A DNA stretch of 64,000 nt, taken from Oreocharis arfaki. Taxonomy: Eukaryota > Chordata > Aves > Passeriformes > Paramythiidae. Location of the stretch: the NCBI GenBank assembly GCA_013398015.1, contig VZRR01009904.1:248001-312000 (forward strand), written 5' to 3'. A program made the position numbers and the translations under genes. This document shows positions 61,591-64,000 of the stretch, piece after piece. A model generated the notes under the pieces. That model saw only the letters and a list, made by a program, of their open reading frames with translations, had not been told where the DNA came from and did no database searches. Position 1 is the first letter of the stretch, and every line of letters starts with the position of its first letter.

Positions 61591-61639
61591 ACTTCATTGT
61601 TAATGTTTGACATGGTTTAATCATTAAAACACTTTTGAT

Positions 61640-64000
61640 GATCTCTGCCTGAATTCTGTGGGTTTGTAGAGATTTGATGCACTGCCCCATTCTGTGTCAG
61701 GCCAAGGAGGAGCCACCATGATGAAAGAACAGCTGCAGGTATTCAGAGACAATCTAACGTACCAGAGATTTGGCAACAAATTATTTACAGAAACCTTTGG
61801 CTGTTACTAAACACTGTTCCCTTGCCTGGCTGTAGAAATACTGGTGCGTGTGATGGATTCAGCTCCCGCTGGGATTACTGACTCACTGAATGCAGAGCAG
61901 CCCAAACAGCTCGAGATGATGAGTGCCTGGAGCGAAGCTTAATGTGACTGAGAGGGATTTTCTGCCTTAGCTGTCCTGTCTATAAAAGGGGGATAATACC
62001 TCTCTCCAGAGTGGGAGCATTTTTGCAATTTCCTTATAGCTCTCCTTGCCCTTAGGTGATTGTTTTGGAGCCCTCTCTGATTTGAGTGTTTAATCAGTAC
62101 ATTGCAACAGCCCCAGATAGGCTGGTGATGGACTTGGTAAAACAGAGCTACTTACGTAGCTGTCTGTCTTCTCACTTGCAGGCTCTTAACACAAAAAACC
62201 TAGACCAGGGAAATGGGTTTACACTTCTTGTGAAAGGCTCAGAGGTTTCATGCTATGTTGGTCTCCTCTGGGAGGGTGCTCTGAATGCCTGAGGTGGTTG
62301 CTAAAACAGTTTCCTCTCCTTCACATGCCAATTCAACTATGAAATTGAGTGTGTTTCTAAGCAAGGCTCAGTAAGGTGCAGTTCTTTGGATGTTAAACCC
62401 AATCTACAGGAAGTAGCTAGAAGGCAGAAGCCACAGCACCAACCTGGCTTCCCCCTGTGAGCCAGCAGAGGTGGGGCTGCTGCACTGCAAATGTCGCCTT
62501 CAAGGTTGATGGCACACAGTGACAAAACCCAGTGACTTTTTCTGAAAGTGGCAGGAGTTGTGACCTTGGGAACATCAGTAGTGTCCACACCTGTGTGGCA
62601 AAAGCTGTGGCTCTTGGGTTCTCTCCTACAGTCTCAGCAGCAACTGAACAGTGTCTGAGAGCAGGACGGGTTCGATCAGACATCATCTTGCCGTAACTGA
62701 TGGACCAAGGCACAGGCCTTGGCTCTGCCCACCTGGCTCAGCTTCCAGTGTGTCACCTGACCTGGAGCAAGTAACAGCCTTTGGATTGCCTCAATTCCCT
62801 GGATCACATGTAGTTTTCCTGATAGCTGTGATTGGTGCTTGGGACTATGAGAGAGTCTTCAAAAAGGACTTTTTGTGTTGTAAAGGCAGGAGACGTGAAA
62901 CAAGACCAAGTGCTGCCAAGAGGATGGGGAGGTTTCATGTAAAGGTGGCTGAGGAGAATGAGACAGTTCAGTACCTATTTGCAGAGAGGATGACCAAGCT
63001 ACAAACCATTAGGTTAAGATCTTGTGCAGTTCATGAGCTGACCAAATCCCTCCCCGCACTCAGGCTCTACAGCCCGAGTGATGGAGAGAAATGTTAGACT
63101 TTTCAGCTGTGAATGGGATATGTTAGCTCAAATGCCAGAAAGCAGCTTTTTTAGGGTGGTCCTGGTATAAAGACCCTGAGTGCTGGGTCATGGATGTGCA
63201 AGCCACCCCAGGGACTGGGATCACTCAGGAACTGGGATTCCTGAGTTGGCAGGGAGAGGAAAAGCGGAGAACAATTCTGGAAATCTTTGTGGTTGATAGT
63301 GCATTTTACTTGATGCAAGAGAGATCCTAAGTAAGTGTTGGAGCTTATGATAGGACTTACATCCCCAAAACTGGAGTAACAAAAGCCCCAAACCTCATAG
63401 AGAGCAGTTCTGAAGGTTGCCTCTGCCTTTGATATTTGGTAGCTGTCTTGAATCAAGTTGATAAAATGTGTGTTTCTCATATGAGACTGGAGTGTATTTT
63501 GTTGGAACATATGCATTATTCAAAAAAAGGAGATCTAAAAGTAAGATGGATGCTGAAAAGAAGTATAAATAAAATTGGAGGCCAAATTGCTTGAATTGTG
63601 TGGGTTCTACAGGGAATCCCTTTGAGGCATTTCAGGAAATGATGAAATACAGATAGAGATCTGTTAGAGAAATGCTCCTCCGAGTTGTATTGGTACAGAG
63701 GATTAACTTACATTGTCACTGTCATCCTCTCGCCAAGAATTACTGCACCAACAAAAGTGATTAGTTGTAATCATCAGGATGTTTCACAAACCAATTTATA
63801 AAGCAAACTTTGATTCCATTTTCAACTTTTAATCCATTTACTTTAAATAGATGGATATACAGAACAAGGTCCATATGTTTCTCAGTTTCAGTAGAGCACA
63901 TTGGGTATGAGCAGGGGAAGCTGGAGTCCCCAGGGCCTCCCATGACATGACAGTAGCAGAGGCATTACTTTTTAAGTCAAAAGTATTAAAATAATCTTCA
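61640..64000. other. Downstream intergenic, no exon recognised
   Basis: AT-moderate sequence with a 148-residue + frame at 62651-63097 that has no domain or codon signal I can support. No GCM1 exon (the usual next gene) is visible. Confidence 0.5.

Noticed and set aside
61940..62010. Possible MIR-like SINE (TCTATAAAAGGGGGATAATA)
   Set aside because: Only a short stretch resembles the MIR core; too little to claim without an alignment to repeat consensus.
62651..63097. 148-residue + strand frame downstream of ELOVL5
   Set aside because: No recognisable domain, no homologue I know, and a composition like translated non-coding DNA. A protein search with no hit would confirm.
1..64000. CRISPR array, operon, phage or other prokaryotic system
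   Set aside because: No direct-repeat and spacer pattern, no operon-like dense genes; introns, CR1 and LTRs show vertebrate DNA.

Overview
The window is bird nuclear DNA. It holds the 3' ends of several CR1 LINEs (the main avian interspersed repeat), two avian ERVL-type solo LTRs, and one intact protein-coding gene in spliced vertebrate format. I cannot assign an order or species.

The gene is ELOVL5, the very-long-chain fatty acid elongase for C18 and C20 polyunsaturated fatty acids, on the + strand. Seven coding exons (44789-44846, 46699-46886, 53750-53827, 54465-54636, 56161-56285, 58134-58268, 59738-59869) join in frame to give 888 nt, or 295 residues plus TGA. The product carries the ELOVL K-x-x-E-x-x-D-T, H-x-x-H-H and M-Y-x-Y-Y motifs, and Trp231, which separates ELOVL5 from ELOVL2. 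The 3'UTR runs from 59870 to about 61.6 kb, where AATAAA lies at 61564. The 5' non-coding exon is not resolved. The likely promoter is a CpG island at about 21.48-22.51 kb, interrupted by a 148-base run of N. Around that gap are an inverted CCAAT box, two perfect palindromic CREs exactly 50 bp apart, GC boxes, a C/EBP-ATF composite element, an RFX-like X-box and a sequence matching the LDLR-type sterol regulatory element. Intron 1 would then be about 22-23 kb.

Layout: 1-21.5 kb is upstream intergenic DNA with a minus-strand solo LTR (675-1258), three minus-strand CR1 fragments, a suspicious 200-bp exact duplication beside an N (8138-8564) and a small isolated CpG cluster (about 9050-9190). 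21.5-22.5 kb is the CpG island. 22.5-44.8 kb is intron 1, with a sense solo LTR (29748-30335), three CR1 fragments, a pure 26-G tract and a 39-bp tandem repeat. 44.8-61.6 kb holds the coding exons and 3'UTR. 61.6-64 kb is downstream intergenic DNA with no recognisable exon. In amniotes ELOVL5 usually lies between GCLC (upstream) and GCM1 (downstream), but I see no exon of either.

I did not find a new biological system. The most useful observations are the promoter architecture (a lipid and stress regulatory cluster), a weak splice donor on a 78-nt in-frame exon, lineage-specific changes in ELOVL5 near its specificity residue, and several signs of local assembly error at single-N joints.
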